Source: Acholoe squamosa (Eukaryota; Annelida; Polychaeta; Phyllodocida; Polynoidae). Taken from it: a stretch of DNA of 64,000 nt. Below the pieces are notes generated by a model. It saw nothing but the letters and a program-made list of their open reading frames with translations. It made no database searches and was not told the origin of the DNA. Shown piece by piece: positions 46,816 through 58,509 of this stretch. A program made the position numbers and the translations under genes. The stretch lies in the NCBI GenBank assembly GCA_949317995.1, contig OX439049.1:15686395-15750394 (forward strand). Direction: 5' to 3'. How positions within the stretch are numbered: position 1 is the first letter of the stretch; each line of letters begins with the position of its first letter.

Positions 46816-47559
46816 TTGTCGCAGAGAAAATATATTACATAGCTCAGGCCCAAAGTTATTCCAAAGTGTAGAAATAGTGTAATGTCTGTGGATGTAGTCC
46901 ATGAAATGTGATTGCACTATCTGGTGCAGATCTGCCCATACCACATTTGTAAAGGGTAGCTTATTCCAAAGACGATCACATACCGTGATTATTCCACCTT
47001 GCTTTTCTCACTTAAATTACATGAACTGTCTGAGCTTGGGACCCTGATTTTATTCAAACAGACGTGTCATAGTATCCTTAATGTGAAAGCTAAAGCAGAA
47101 AGCAGGATGTGCTAATCAGATTTGTAGCAGCAGCTTCCATCTAAAACAGAGATATCCTAAGACACTCTTATCTTGCGCTATGTAAGTGTTGTGACAGCTG
47201 CAAAGTGCCTTATGGTTGTCTTCCCCCTCCACCAGAGCCTCATTGGGCCACTCTAGGATATTGCTGTCCTGTTGAATTTTACATACTTTCCTTTTGTGGT
47301 ATGCCATCTCATAAACAGGGATACTATCACTCTTTGCACTAAGGTCAGCAGTTGCAGCATTGTACATTGCTAGCACATTGTATAATCTGACCACTGTTTT
47401 GAAACAATTTAACCTATATTGGGTTTTCCTTGGCTAGAGCAAGCTACAATCTGTATGTAAGTTAATTATGTTCGCTATTGGATACCGGTCATATTATTAA
47501 GTAATTACTACATACAGGTAATAAATAATAAGTAGTTATGTAATATATGTGGATGTGGA
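46816..47559. other. No gene seen
   Basis: Non-coding; a 92-codon minus-strand frame (47116-47394) has no recognised family or splice context. Confidence 0.4.
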
Positions 47560-47658
47560 TATACTCCCTGCTTGCCAAAAGGCAATATCATGTATTGGAG
47601 CCAAGGGTGAAGCCCACGGCTCCAATACATGATATTGAATTGAGGCAGCATGAGTATA
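47560..47658. repeat. 99-bp hairpin with perfect 20-bp core arms
   Basis: CAATATCATGTATTGGAGCC (47583-47602) is exactly complementary to 47618-47637. Outer parts TATACTCCCTGCTTGCC and GGCAGCATGAGTATA extend the stem with mismatches. Probably a short foldback MITE. Confidence 0.65.
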
Positions 47659-48301
47659 TCTGACATACAACCCACTTTCATAGACTGAATTTGAACATTA
47701 CGCTCATTACAGGCCTATTTCTCTTATAATGGCCCATGTAGGTTATCTGGTATAACCCTCCTAGGGGGTTATATGATCATCAAACAGATTCCTTGTGTCC
47801 AGCAGCTGTAATTCTTAAGTTTTTACTAGGGTCAATATTCTATGTCCAATGCTTATTTTTGCTGGATTTCATACAAACTACATGCCAGTCATTTGCTTTT
47901 TGTCTGGCAAGAATGAGTTATAGGTTAAGGGAAAACTGAACTGAAATTGTTCTATAGTACTATATGGCCACATTCAGTAGAATTGTAAGGCCTTACTTTG
48001 TGGTATTCTGCTATAAATTTAATGTATCATTTCCCAGATTTGGCTAATATGCCATGTTTAGTAATGTCCATTCAATTATCATTTATCTATTCATTAGCCT
48101 AACCAAGCAAATACTAACCAACTATTAACCTCAGATCAGCATGTGTCACTCCTAGTGTGGTGCTAAAGTACAGGGCATTTCTCATTTCAGTTCTGGTTAC
48201 TTAGGTTCGAATCCACAGAGGATTTTACATATCTGTCACTCATTTAGCACTAAAAGCCAGATGTTGTACTTAAGCTATTTGATGACTATAATAATTGCAT
48301 A
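47659..48301. other. No gene seen; isolated B-box-like motif
   Basis: Non-coding. GGTTCGAATCC at about 48204 resembles a polymerase III B box but no matching A box is clear. Confidence 0.35.
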
Positions 48302-48428
48302 GGTCCCGATGGCTCGGTGAGCAAAGCCTCGGGCTAAAAGTTCTGAAGATGTGTGTGCGAATCTTGTCAAAGGCACAGTGGAACTTGCAGAGAAACGAAT
48401 CCTGTGCTATATAACCAGTCCTAGGGCA

Positions 48429-48429
<1 letters not shown>
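48302..48429 (+). repeat. tRNA-derived SINE with AT tail
   Basis: GATGGCTCGGTGAGCAAAGC (A-box region) is followed by a degenerate B box (GTGCGAATCTTG) and GTCAAAGGCAC, shared in arrangement with the SINE at 33805-33955. The unit ends in the AT microsatellite at 48430, probably its 3' tail. Confidence 0.55.
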
Positions 48430-48497
<68 letters not shown>

Positions 48498-48516
48498 TAT
48501 ATACATATATATATAT
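48430..48516. repeat. (AT)n microsatellite, left part
   Basis: An almost pure AT dinucleotide tract with a few AC interruptions. It is continuous in kind with 48865-49006 on the other side of the solo LTR. Confidence 0.9.
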
Positions 48517-48864
48517 TGTAGCGATTATCCGATTCGTCCTTCCTGTAAACACAACACAACTCGGAACATACAATTCAACAGTTTATTAAACCCTGGCACC
48601 TGGCCACACCATCTAACTCCGGATTGGAGGCTTTGTCGTGTTATTTCTCTGCCGTGTGTCCGCCTTGCTTTCTACTGGAAAACCGTCTCCCCGAAACTAC
48701 ACGCACACGCGCTTTTATAGCCACCGCAGCTTCCGACGCTGGTGTCACATACCCAGCGTCGGACGCTCCGTCCCTTGGCTCGGACTCCGGACGCCCGGAG
48801 CTCCGCCGGCCCCATCTAGGATGGTTCCGACTCGGCTCCGTGCTCCCTCGGTCTTACCGCCACA
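48517..48864 (-). mobile_element. Solo LTR
   Basis: On the minus strand this 348-bp unit begins TGTGGCGGTAAG and ends ATAATCGCTACA. It has a TATA box (GGCTATAAAAGCGCG, near 48710) and a polyadenylation signal (TTTAATAAACTG, near 48580) in the correct order. It is GC-rich while both flanks are AT microsatellite. The TG...CA ends and internal signals identify an LTR; with no internal region it is a solo LTR left by LTR-LTR recombination. The target duplication cannot be told apart from the AT repeat. It is unlike the LTR at 2036-2461. Confidence 0.75.
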
Positions 48865-48872
48865 ATATATCC

Positions 48873-48937
<65 letters not shown>

Positions 48938-48942
48938 TACAT

Positions 48943-49006
<64 letters not shown>
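48865..49006. repeat. (AT)n microsatellite, right part
   Basis: AT tract with occasional AC and GC interruptions. Long translated Tyr-Ile frames through it are artefacts. Confidence 0.9.
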
Positions 49007-49339
49007 TTTCGAGGAGCTAGAGAGATTTATTTATTATATATAATGGTAATGACTTACATGTGATAACTTACAATAAAATATTAACAGGCATAGATATTGT
49101 GACCCGTTATTTAAGCTGAGACTTTATGATAACAAATAAGTAATACTCCCACCCAAAGGCCAGCCTTCAGCAGGATTGAAATTAGCGTTGGCCACAAAAC
49201 AGGATCAGAGTATCAAAGTACCTCAGATTTTCATATGAAGCAAAAAGATGAATTCCACAGGACACACAGGATAATACCTTTCAAGTTGCCCTCGTTTTAC
49301 AATTATTCAAGCTGAGAAATGAATAAAACTGATTAATTC

Positions 49340-49590
49340 CCTGCTGACATCAAAGGGTTTATCCTCACGTATAAGTTGCAGTCTATTATTATCAATTATG
49401 TGGAATATTATGGTAGCAGTTCTAACATTATTATAAGTATGATATTGTATGTATTCTGTGCTACTGTTAGCTAATTTATAATAAGCTTTTCTGACAATCA
49501 GAAACACCCATCTTCAGTATCAACACAAAACACAGGCAGTCCCTGCATCAATACAATCACTCTAGCAGAGTGTGTCTGACTTCCCTTGTC
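49340..49590. repeat. Dispersed repeat D, left of Harbinger element 2
   Basis: GGTAGCAGT..(A/T)ACATTATTA.AAGT followed by TTCTGTGCT.CTGT.AG and ACA(G/C)GCA(G/A)TCCC recurs in direct orientation at 55485-55690 on the other side of the transposon. Confidence 0.5.
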
Positions 49591-49593
49591 TTA

Positions 49594-49608
49594 TGGGGGT
49601 ATTCCACC
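49594..49608 (+). repeat. Left terminal inverted repeat, Harbinger element 2 copy 1
   Basis: TGGGGGTATTCCACC, perfect partner of 55158-55172. Further in, similarity resumes (AAACCG, TCGGCC.GATAGT). Confidence 0.9.
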
Positions 49609-49612
49609 GAAA

Positions 49613-49733
49613 CCGATTCTTGGCCGATAGTCCATCTCCGATGCATTTCAGATGCATCGGCGACAGAAATAGAGAATCGGAGATAATCGGACCCTTATCG
49701 GGTGGAAATCGGGTATCATCGGCCAAGAATCGG
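49613..49733. promoter_or_regulatory. Subterminal ATCGG array and inverted repeat
   Basis: CCGATTCTTGGCCGAT (49613-49628) is repeated in exact inverse at 49718-49733. Between 49613 and about 49810 there are at least 13 copies of ATCGG or its complement. The right end of the element is also rich in CGAT/ATCGG words (54910-55140). Such dense subterminal words are usual binding sites for the transposon's own DNA-binding protein; here the MADF protein is the candidate. Confidence 0.5.
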
Positions 49734-49992
49734 GTCCAGTGGAAGAGGTCGTGAAAAAAATCGGAGACCATCGGAATCACGTCGGGAACGCATCGGGAAT
49801 GATCGCCGACGGTTTCACTTTGGACCCGATTTTTTCTGTTCAGACAGAAAAAATCGGCCAGGAATCGTTTCTATTTTTTGTCGGCCCGGCAATTTTAGTT
49901 TCCGGGGAAGGCGGTAGGGGGGCGTACGCGTCGCCGATCACATGGAAATCACGTGACCTGCACTTCGGCCGTACTAGAGGAAAACATCCAAG

Positions 49993-52262
49993 ATGGCTCC
50001 ACGGCATTTAACTAAGCGCAAGACGCAAAGAAAACCAGTAAATACAACAAATGACAAGGGGAATGAGGGCCAACAGCCTGAGGATACCTCGAGGAAGGGA
50101 CAGGGAACACGTTTCACGGCAAGAGGTAGGCCGAGGCTTGAAATAACAAAGGAAGATGAAGAATCTGCTCGACGTCTTCTCGACCGTACTACCGGTAGTA
50201 AATCTGGAGCAGTGGAGGAGTACAAAGAAGACGACGACAATGATGAGCCCCAAGACCTGAGTTGCACACCTTCCTCCCGTTCCAGGGGAGGCTATTCTGA
50301 CTCCAAAGGTCCCTACTCACGGCTAGGGCCCCCCTACCTCTGCAGGTACAGAAATCATTATTGATCACGACGAGGATGATCCCTGGTATATGGACCCCGA
50401 TTATGATTCACAGGAATTTTCTGTGGACAATGAAGACGAAGAAGAAGAAGAAGACGATCCCCTCCCTACCATAAAGCCACCCAAAAAGAAAAGACCTGTA
50501 GCCCCCACAAACTTTGACATGACTAAAAGAAACCAGGAGGAGGCCAAGGTCACCAAGGTCACTCCTAAGAAGACTGTAAGTGAGGTTAAAAAGAGCCACG
50601 TTACTCCTAAAAAAACTATAGGTCAGTCAAAGTCCAGACCAGATGCCCCTGGAAGTGGCCGACAGTACTTCAAAGACAATGCGGTGTTGGAAAGGTTGTG
50701 TGAGCTATGGGAGGCTGTTCCATACCTGTATGACAAAAATCACAAGCTGTATAAGGACCCGACAGCAAGGTGGGCCGCCTTAGGAAAAATTGGCGACGAC
50801 TTAGGGATACCAGGTAATTTATTCAAGATTTTCAAGAAAATATATTTTATCCTAGACCCACATATTTCAAATCGTCCTAGACAACAGAAAAAATCCAAGA
50901 TAAAAAAGAGAGAAATAATTCTGATTATTAAAACAGCTTTCTTTCATTTCTACTTGCTCTTGTGTTTAAAACAAATCTGAATTACTATGAAAATAAAAAA
51001 AAAATCTATTTTTTTCAGCCTTCTTTGTGAACACAAGGATGAATTCGCTGAGGACAGACTATCAAAAAATAGTCTCAGGCAAGGTCAAGTCGGGCTCTTC
51101 TGCAGCAGACGGGAAGCTCCCATACAAGAAAGAGTTAATTAAGCGGCTTTGCTTCTTCTTGGATCCGTATTGCAAGAAGGAAGCAAGCATAACTAACTAC
51201 AGGAAGGTAAGTTCTCCCCTTTCTTGATTTTTAAGGCCAATGATGCTCGCAATGGATTAAAAATCCCAAATAAAATAATCCCCAACAAAAAATTATCTGA
51301 AATAAAATAATCCCCAAAAAAGAAATCCCAAATAAAATAATCACAAACAAAATACCCCAATATAAAATTTGATTATCTATTTGCCTGCTACCTTGATCAA
51401 TTAATCAATCAACGACAATTATAAAGTAATGCATCTTGGATAATTTTTGCTTGCTATTACCCTGAGTAATAGACTACCAGGCTATGTTCTCTGCTCATTT
51501 ACTTTTCCCCCTTTCTTGTTTTTTCAAGCAAACCCAGGTAGAGGAGGAATCACCAGAACAGGAGGTCGACAACGAGGACCAGGACAAGGGCCGTAGTGAG
51601 GAGGAAAACTTGGAGCCTGATGAAGGAGGGTTGGAGGAAGCTCATGTAATCCCAGATGAATACGAAGAAGAAGCTGTTTCATCCAGGACGCGTAGTTCTC
51701 CCAACAAACAGAACATTGGTAAATCTAAGACCCCCCCCTCTTCTGGCAAGGGCAAAGGTTCAGGTAAAAGCTCTTCCAAAAAGCCAACTCCTGAGGCTAC
51801 CACTAAACCCCCCCCCCCAGAAGGGCTGGCAGCACAGGCAGTTCGACGGTACAGCGACCCTCCTCCTCTGACGGTAGGAGGACATACAGGACAGATTACC
51901 TGGCTGACAAAGATAAATTCTATGCGAATAATGAGGAGGTTTCCAATGAATATTTCAGGAACAAGGAGCCTTAGCATCTCCGAGAGAAAAAAAACAAGAC
52001 TGTCGCCGAGGTCCTTGAAAATCGAGAGCAATATTTTGAGAAGTGCACCAACTCTGTGGTAGAGCTGACCCAGCTTGCTGCAGCACGCCATGCTCAGCCC
52101 CCTCCACCTCCTCCTGTGGCAGAACCTGAGACGGAGGACTCCCACTGGAGTAAGATGATCTTGTTCCAGTGTCAGAGAATGAACCAGAGAGTACGAGAAA
52201 AGTTTAAGCTACACGTGCACAGCTTGGCTTTAGACGCTGTGAATGGGGACTGGGTCCCATAA
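49993..52262 (+). pseudogene. MADF-BESS-like DNA-binding protein gene, Harbinger element 2 copy 1, broken
   Basis: Exons: 49993-50813, 51019-51206, 51529-52262, with GT-AG borders. The ATG at 49993 opens MAPRHLTKRKTQRKP. An acidic stretch (DNEDEEEEEDDPLPTIKPPK) precedes a MADF domain: AVLERLCELWEAVPYLYDKN and TARWAALGKIGDDLGIP in exon 1, then FFVNTRMNSLRTDYQKIVSG in exon 2. The C-terminus (EDSHWSKMILFQCQRMNQRV onward) resembles a BESS motif, used for protein contacts. Damage: a 107-bp deletion between 50327 and 50328 relative to copy 2 shifts the frame, and a C11 run at 51808-51818 shifts it again, so the coding sense ANNEEVSNEYFRNKE is off frame. The role would be subterminal DNA binding and transposase recruitment. 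Confidence 0.75.
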
Positions 52263-52961
52263 AAGACATAAAAAACTGTTTTGCTCGCGACGAATTATCC
52301 CAGATTTGTAGTTAAAAGTTATATATCCCAGACATTTTTTATATAGGATCCGAGCGATGATCTCAACCAATATTCTTACTGTTAGTGCACTTGACTCAAA
52401 AAACTTGAGGATTGCTATATGTTCTGTTCTAGTGCATAAAAAAACAATATCCGACAACAATTTTTCAGGATCGCAGAGATTGAGGGAAGTGTATGATAAT
52501 ATTTGTTGTTGCTATTGTTGTTGCTGTCGCTGTTATTATCTATCAAGGACTGAAGACAAGGCTTGCATAACCTGCTTTGTACTTTATTGTAGTAGGCGAT
52601 TACCTCATGGAAAAGGAAAATATTTTTTTTTATTTCAAGGAGAAGTAAAAAGCCTTCTGGTTATCATGGAAACAGACTAGACGACTTTATTTCTAGTTTA
52701 CTACATGGTTTTATATCAAGTTAAAAGTTGCTTCGTCTGAAAGAGATCATAAAAGTTAAAAATTCATCCACTGTGGTGTGTTCAATAAAAAGAGGTTTCT
52801 ACTTTTATAATTAATTCTTCCCTTCAATGAATTTGAAAACATTTATAATCTCCATATATAAATAACAGAAACAATACATGTCGCTCATAAACCCAAAAGT
52901 CCTCTTCCCAGATTTGTTTGTCCCCAATAAAATTATCTTGGACATTTTTTGTCAGAGATTA

Positions 52962-54898
52962 TTAGTCATCCTCCTCTTCCTCAACTTCTGCTACAGCCTC
53001 CATCCGCCTTTTGCGCATGTACTTGTCTTGCCATGGTACCTTACCGTGCCTGGAGTTGAACCAGCAGCACAGGCTTTCCCGCATGGCTTTCGCACTCTGA
53101 GGCATGTTCCTCCCATGATGAGACCTGTCAAGGCCATCCAGGCCATGATCTTCATCCCGCCACTGTCCAGGATGGACCTCGAGGTCTGGCCCTTCATAGT
53201 CGACGGATCCTGCTGGGATGTACTCTGATGGTGCTCGAGTGCGAAGGAAGTTGTGCAGGGAAACTGCTGCCATGGTTACCATTTTAACTCCCTTCGGTTC
53301 CATGTCCTGTGTACGCAGGAAGAGGCGGAATCTGGTAGCAAAAATTCCGAAAGCATTCTCAGACATGAGACGGCCCCGAGATACTCTGTAGTTGTACACT
53401 ATCTGCTCATCTCCCTGGTCTTTTAACGCATACGGCTTCATGAGATTGGTTGCTAGTGAGAACGCATCATCCCCTACCATGAAGTAAGGTAGCAAGTCCC
53501 GCATGCCATTTATCTTAGACGCTGGTGGTATGTTGAGAGGGTTCGTTGGGTCATTAAGGTCAGCGTAGAGGGGCCCTTCCTTCCATATGCGGGAATCACC
53601 TGCCTTGCCTTCTGACCCTATGTCTACATATATGAACCGGTAGTAGGCGTCTACGACAGCCATTAACACTACACTAAAATACTTCTTGTAATTGTAGAAG
53701 GTGGTTCCACTCTTCCGGGGTTGGCGAATACGAATGTGCTTCCCGTCCACTGCCCCGATCATGTGAGGGACTTGCCACTCCTTCCAAAATCCATCTGCGA
53801 TTTCCTTCCATTCCGCTTCGGTTTGTGGGACCTGGAGGGAGGAAAGGAAAGCATATAATAATTGATGTAAATTATTTAATATATGTTTCTTGTATATATC
53901 CCAGATTTTTTTGTACCAGACAAGACCTTCGGCTAGGTGAAATCCAAGATTTTATTTTTGAAACACTTGATAAATAGAAAAGAAAACAAAGAAACAAACC
54001 TTCAAGAAATCTTTAAGAACGGCAGTCAGGGCAATGCAGGTGTCTCTTATTATAGGGTAGACTGTTGACCCCCCCACTAAATGACCGTGGTGTAGAGTTT
54101 GACTGCTGTCTCCAACAAAATAAAAAGGAAATTAAGTCAGGTGTCTCAGATAGTTGAAATCCCAATAAAAAATACGCTATATTTAAAACACATATTTTAT
54201 CATTGATATTCTACCTTTGTAAATTTCACGGGATACTTTTTATATATCATACATTTTATAGAAAATAAAACAAAAGCTCACCTAAAGCCAAATACCGTAG
54301 GGTTATGTCTAGGCGTTCCTCTGGCTTAATAGACTCTCTGAAGTTTGTGTCACGCCTGTATATCAGGGGGTAGACCTTGCTCAGGAGCTCTTTGTATTCT
54401 CCAGGGCCCATCCTCAGAGTGTGGCGAAACTCATTCACCTCGTCCATCTGAAATTATTTTATAATATTTTTATCTCTGATAAATTTTATCTTGGACAAAT
54501 AAGGACTCACATCTGTTTTTTTATGACCACGAGCTGCTCTTCTCCTCTTGATCTCTTTAACATAAGTGAAAATACCACCACCCCATAGAGCTCTACTCCT
54601 GTCAGAGGAACATGAAGCCACAGACCGGTACCCCTTGACACCTACCCCCCCAAGTAAACAAAGAAGACAGAGTAGTACTTACTTCCAGTAGGTCCCTGTG
54701 CAGTTTAGTGAAGGTGTTTCGCTGCAGATTGTCTGTCCGGTCCTTCAAGTATGGAGCCACGTGGTACTTGTGCTTCCTCTTCTTGCCTTGAAGTATGTCA
54801 GCATCTTCCTCATCCAGTTTCATGAGCATTAAAGTGGCGTGAGCGACCACGAGCACATCTGTGGGCTCCATCTTGGATTTGCTCAGTATGTAGGTCAT
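52962..54898 (-). CDS. PIF/Harbinger DDE transposase, Harbinger element 2, apparently intact
   Basis: Four minus-strand exons join in phase with GT-AG borders: 54683-54898, 54282-54447, 54000-54109, 52962-53831, giving 453 residues with no stop or frame break. The N-terminus is helical and charged; an inner start at 54871 (MEPTDVLVV) is possible. EERLDITLRYLALG joins DSSQTLHHGHLVGGSTVYPI, the usual pre-catalytic region. DDE_Tnp_4 catalytic residues are all visible: Asp in MIGAVDGKHIRI, Asp in FMVGDDAFSLATNLMKPY, and Glu in RGRLMSENAFGIFATRFRLF, 36 residues between the last two. The tail is acidic (EVEEEEDD). The enzyme should cut at the TGGGGGTATTCC ends and insert at TWA sites. It converges on the MADF gene, whose product in this copy is broken. 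Confidence 0.9.
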
Positions 54899-55157
54899 AT
54901 GGTTGATACTAGGTCATCGCCGATGAAGAGGCCTCTGGTGGAAGAGTGTGAAACCATCCGCGATGACTGTCGGCGATGACAATCCGACAATTTTGTCCTC
55001 GGTGGAAGAGTGAATTTTTTGGTGATTTTGAGACCCGATTTCACTGTCCCCGATAAAATTTGACTATCGGGCCGACAAAATTGTTGGCCCGACAGGCGCC
55101 CGACGACCGTCGCCGATAGCAAAAACCCACTATCGGGCCGACAATTCTGCCGGTTTT

Positions 55158-55172
55158 GGTGGAATACCCCCA
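55158..55172 (-). repeat. Right terminal inverted repeat, Harbinger element 2 copy 1
   Basis: Perfect complement of 49594-49608, followed by the TTA duplication. Confidence 0.9.
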
Positions 55173-55175
55173 TTA

Positions 55176-57169
55176 CTTCCCTTTGCCAATATACATGATT
55201 GTGCAGTTTTGGCACTAATGGGGGGGGGGACTGTCCATATACATTGTGACCCATTAAAATGTGGTCAGTGTCAGGGCAAAATGTGGTCCATTGTCAGGGC
55301 AAAATGTGGCCCAGTGTCATGGCAAAATGTGGCTAGACACTGCAAAGACACGGCATGTATCCTTTTCAAATTGTGACCTGTATCACGACACCACTGATGT
55401 TGCATAGTGACGGGACATTACCAGGTTACCCAAAATGCAGACATCATAGGGTTTATTCTCATGTATGGGTGCCAACCTATGCATGGAGAATTACGGTAGC
55501 AGTACAAACATTATTACAAGTTTTATATTGCATGTTATTCTGTGCTTCTGTCAGGTAGTATATAAGAAACCGCGTTTGATTATCAGACAACTGATGTTCA
55601 GAATCAAGACAGAATGCAGGCAATCCCCACCTCAATGCAATTACACAAGCAAAACGTATCAGGCTTCTTATAACACTTCCTTCCTAATGCACTTGTAAGG
55701 TGTTGATAAATAGTGGACCCTCCCTATAGTATAACATGTAGTTTGATTATATCTATCTACACCTTCCTGCCTCCTAGGAAATTATATCAATCTATAATTT
55801 TCTTCCTGCCAACCTAAGCTCTTCCTTCTATCTAACAACATGGCTGCTGAATCACTAGTCTTAAGAACTTGGCGTGTATACAATGTACAGTCATATTTTG
55901 TCCTGTGATGTAATGTACTGTCAGTATAGATCAAAATACAAAACTCAGCATAGATAATACCTCCTTATCAGATTCTCATTCCAACCACCCTGTATACCAG
56001 CATTGAATATTGTTTCTGTCTATTTCTTGTGCCACTTGCTGTTTCCTGGAGAGACTGCCTTGTCAGTAATGTTTGACATTAGCTATGCAACCTCAAACTG
56101 AGTTGCCAGGCTGTGTGCTCCCCAAGTATATCCTTGAGTAAATGTTCCATATCAAGTAATCAATACGGGTTTTAAGTGAAGCAGGATCTCTGCAACACAT
56201 TAAGACAAAATGTACATGCAATGGTTTAGGTATAAATAACACAAAGAACAGGTTTTGGGTTAGGGTTGGAAGACTGTTGGGGGCGACACCGATAGGAATA
56301 CTTAAGGAGTAGGTCAGAGTGCAATGAAGAATGAGAGTGCAATATGGAGGTATTTGCTCTCCAGCAATATACTGGTAGACCAAGGTCCAAAAGAAGTCTA
56401 GAAATCACTTCTAAGGGCATGAGATAGTAGGGCTGGCCATCATAGCTATGTTTGATCTAAGAAACATGCTGAATCTGAATATCAATGTTTGCCAGCTTGA
56501 ATCTTTGGTTTCCAATGTTTAAACTTCAAAATCAAATAAAAAGTGTCAAAAATCAAAAGAAAATATTCCAAAATTAATAGATCCAACGGAACACAATCTG
56601 AGCACCCAAGCTCTTGCATACATGTGACCTAGTATTCCATAAATAAAGGCGACCCTATCATTAAAGTCAAGGTAAAGGAAAGAACGGAAGTACTAGAACA
56701 TGTGCTGTGAATATGACTCACGCATTGTTATTTATTTTAACAGATTTTCTTTCTCTACAAATAAGGGCAGCTGCCAGGATTAATACGTGCCAATTAGGGC
56801 CTGACTATTTCAGTACCTAATGATCAATTGATCATTTCTTTGTGTTCTTTATTTTAATTAGGATGAAGCAGTTGTCTGGTTCTATGTGAACCACAATTCC
56901 ACTTCATAAATCTCTATTGATTAAATGGTGGCCAGGAAGAGATTTTAGCTCAACCAGGAAGAGATGTTAGTTCAACCTATCAGGTTACTATGCAGCAATG
57001 ACAAACTGATATTAAAGACCAGCAGTATATGGAGAGACATCTACTGCAAGAGTCCATTATACAGAGGATCACTCCTGCGGAACAATTGTAACAAGGACCA
57101 ACAACATCAAGACAACCACAACAGGTTCTTGTCCTCACTCACAAATTGCTGACTTGGTTATGTGAGCAG
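55176..57169. other. No gene seen; diverged repeats
   Basis: Non-coding. 55485-55690 is the right copy of dispersed repeat D. 55985-56150 resembles 58265-58410 (GA..G.CT..CTTGTCA.T..T.TAATGTTTGA.AT.AGCT). GGCAAAATGTGG is repeated three times at 55275-55332. Confidence 0.45.
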
Positions 57170-57326
57170 CAAAACCAACCCTCATAATACCACCAAATGT
57201 TTTGTAATGTCCTGTTTTAAATATGACTGATTTATATTGTCATTGTTATTTTGTATGGCTCCCATTGGAAATGATCACCTTGTTTGATAATTGATGCCAA
57301 TAAAGCTTTACAACAACAACAACATC
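57170..57326 (+). repeat. LINE-like 3' tail
   Basis: GGCTCCCATTGGAAATGATC followed by GATGCCAATAAAGCTTT and (ACA)n at 57311-57322 is the typical 3' end of a CR1/jockey-group LINE or LINE-mobilised SINE. No reverse transcriptase is attached, so it is a short 5'-truncated insertion; its 5' border is not clear. Confidence 0.5.
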
Positions 57327-57830
57327 TCCAGATAGCCACTTATCAAGGCTTAGCCTTGCTGTGCCATCCCAGACTGCTGCAGTGGTTGGTCACATGTGCC
57401 AAATACTCGTCATGCTCGTCCAATACTGGCTATTTACTTGAGGCTTATTATCAATCTGCTCCCCTTTCTGATAGATCAAATACAAAATTACAGAGGAGCT
57501 ATTAATCCAGTAATAAGGGAGGTTTACTATGCAATATGTCACTGCTCATCTTCATACCATGGACCCAATAAAGCAAAAGGTGGGCCAATTTAGTATTTTA
57601 GACATATGGTCAGCATGCCATAGAATAGTTGACTTAAGGTAGGTAAACAATGCTATAGATAGATAAATAAGTAGCCCTTCAGCATTGTAAAGCAAATAAA
57701 TAAGATCATTTCATAAATAAACTACTAAATACTGAAGTTGTGTGAAGGACATTTCAATAATCACGGTGCAGGCAATAGAACATGCATGCCATTCTTAAGT
57801 AAAGGCGTGGCCTTTACTTAGGGCATATAT
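57327..57830. other. No gene seen
   Basis: Non-coding. TAAGTAAAGGC and GCCTTTACTTA form a small hairpin at about 57797-57821 just before the next palindrome. A stretch near 57325-57380 resembles 61105-61180. Confidence 0.4.
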
Positions 57831-57935
57831 GATGATTAGACAGGCACCAGTTGATTTTAGGGTCTGATAAAAGCATGGGGTAAAGCTAAATGCTTTTATC
57901 AAGGCCCTAAAATCAACAAGTGTCTGTCTAATCAT
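57831..57935. repeat. 105-bp palindromic element
   Basis: GATGATTAGACAGGCACC through AGTTGATTTTAGGGTC and GATAAAAGCAT is answered by its inverse with few mismatches; the loop is GGGGTAAAGCTAA. Arms are about 46 bases at roughly 90 percent. Probably a foldback MITE. Confidence 0.7.
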
Positions 57936-58509
57936 CCCATACAGCTTCATACCATGATTTACCTTCTATTATTGATCAACAAAGAATCAATAAAAACAAG
58001 TTGAAAACGGACCTGCACACCTGTGTCAATGTGTTGATAAACAAAACAAGGAAGTGTAACCCTTAGTGATAGTGCGTGGCTTGTGTGTGGTATTGTTTGA
58101 GCCAAATGATTTATAGAATGCCATATGGATGAGAATACTGCTCCATAATGTGTTGGTACATTAACACTTTGTGACCTCAGTCTAAGGGTTTCATTTAGAG
58201 TTATAGCCTCATTAATCAGCTGCTGGTTTTACTCCTGCTGTGCAACCCTGGTTCCACTGCTATTGATTGTTTTTCATCTCTCCATCTCTCCATTTCCCAT
58301 GCCGCTTGGTGTTTTCTAGTGAGGCTCTCTTGTCACTCGTCTAATGTTTGATATCAGCTGTTCAAGCATGAACTGTGCTTCCAAAGTGTATCCTTAAGTG
58401 AAATTTATCCTCCATGTGTTGTTGTGTACCAATCGATATTTGGTTTACACCTAAGGTCTCTGGGTTCTCTTCTCTGATGCTCAGTCCTTGTGTGTTACAT
58501 GCCTACTTT
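57936..58509. other. No gene seen
   Basis: Non-coding; 58265-58410 is a diverged match to 55985-56150. Confidence 0.4.

Larger units (their letters stand above)
49594..55172. mobile_element. Harbinger element 2, copy 1 (MADF type), complete at both ends
   Basis: Perfect 15-bp inverted ends TGGGGGTATTCCACC (49594-49608) and their complement (55158-55172) are flanked by TTA on both sides (49591-49593, 55173-55175), the preferred TWA target of PIF/Harbinger. The 5,579-bp unit holds a plus-strand MADF-BESS-like gene (49993-52262) converging on a minus-strand DDE transposase (52962-54898). Both termini are packed with ATCGG/CCGAT words. A second copy begins at 61197. About 700 bases between the two genes (52263-52961) are non-coding, with a TTG-repeat near 52503. 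Confidence 0.9.

Noticed and set aside
48270-49043. Several frames rich in Tyr-Ile repeats
   Set aside because: They are translations of the AT microsatellite and of the solo LTR; not genes.
51642-52145. 167-codon minus-strand frame (also at 63467-63850)
   Set aside because: Antisense shadow of MADF gene exon 3, open because of its Pro/Glu-rich coding.
52878-53228. 116-codon plus-strand frame
   Set aside because: Antisense of the intact transposase exon at 52962-53831.
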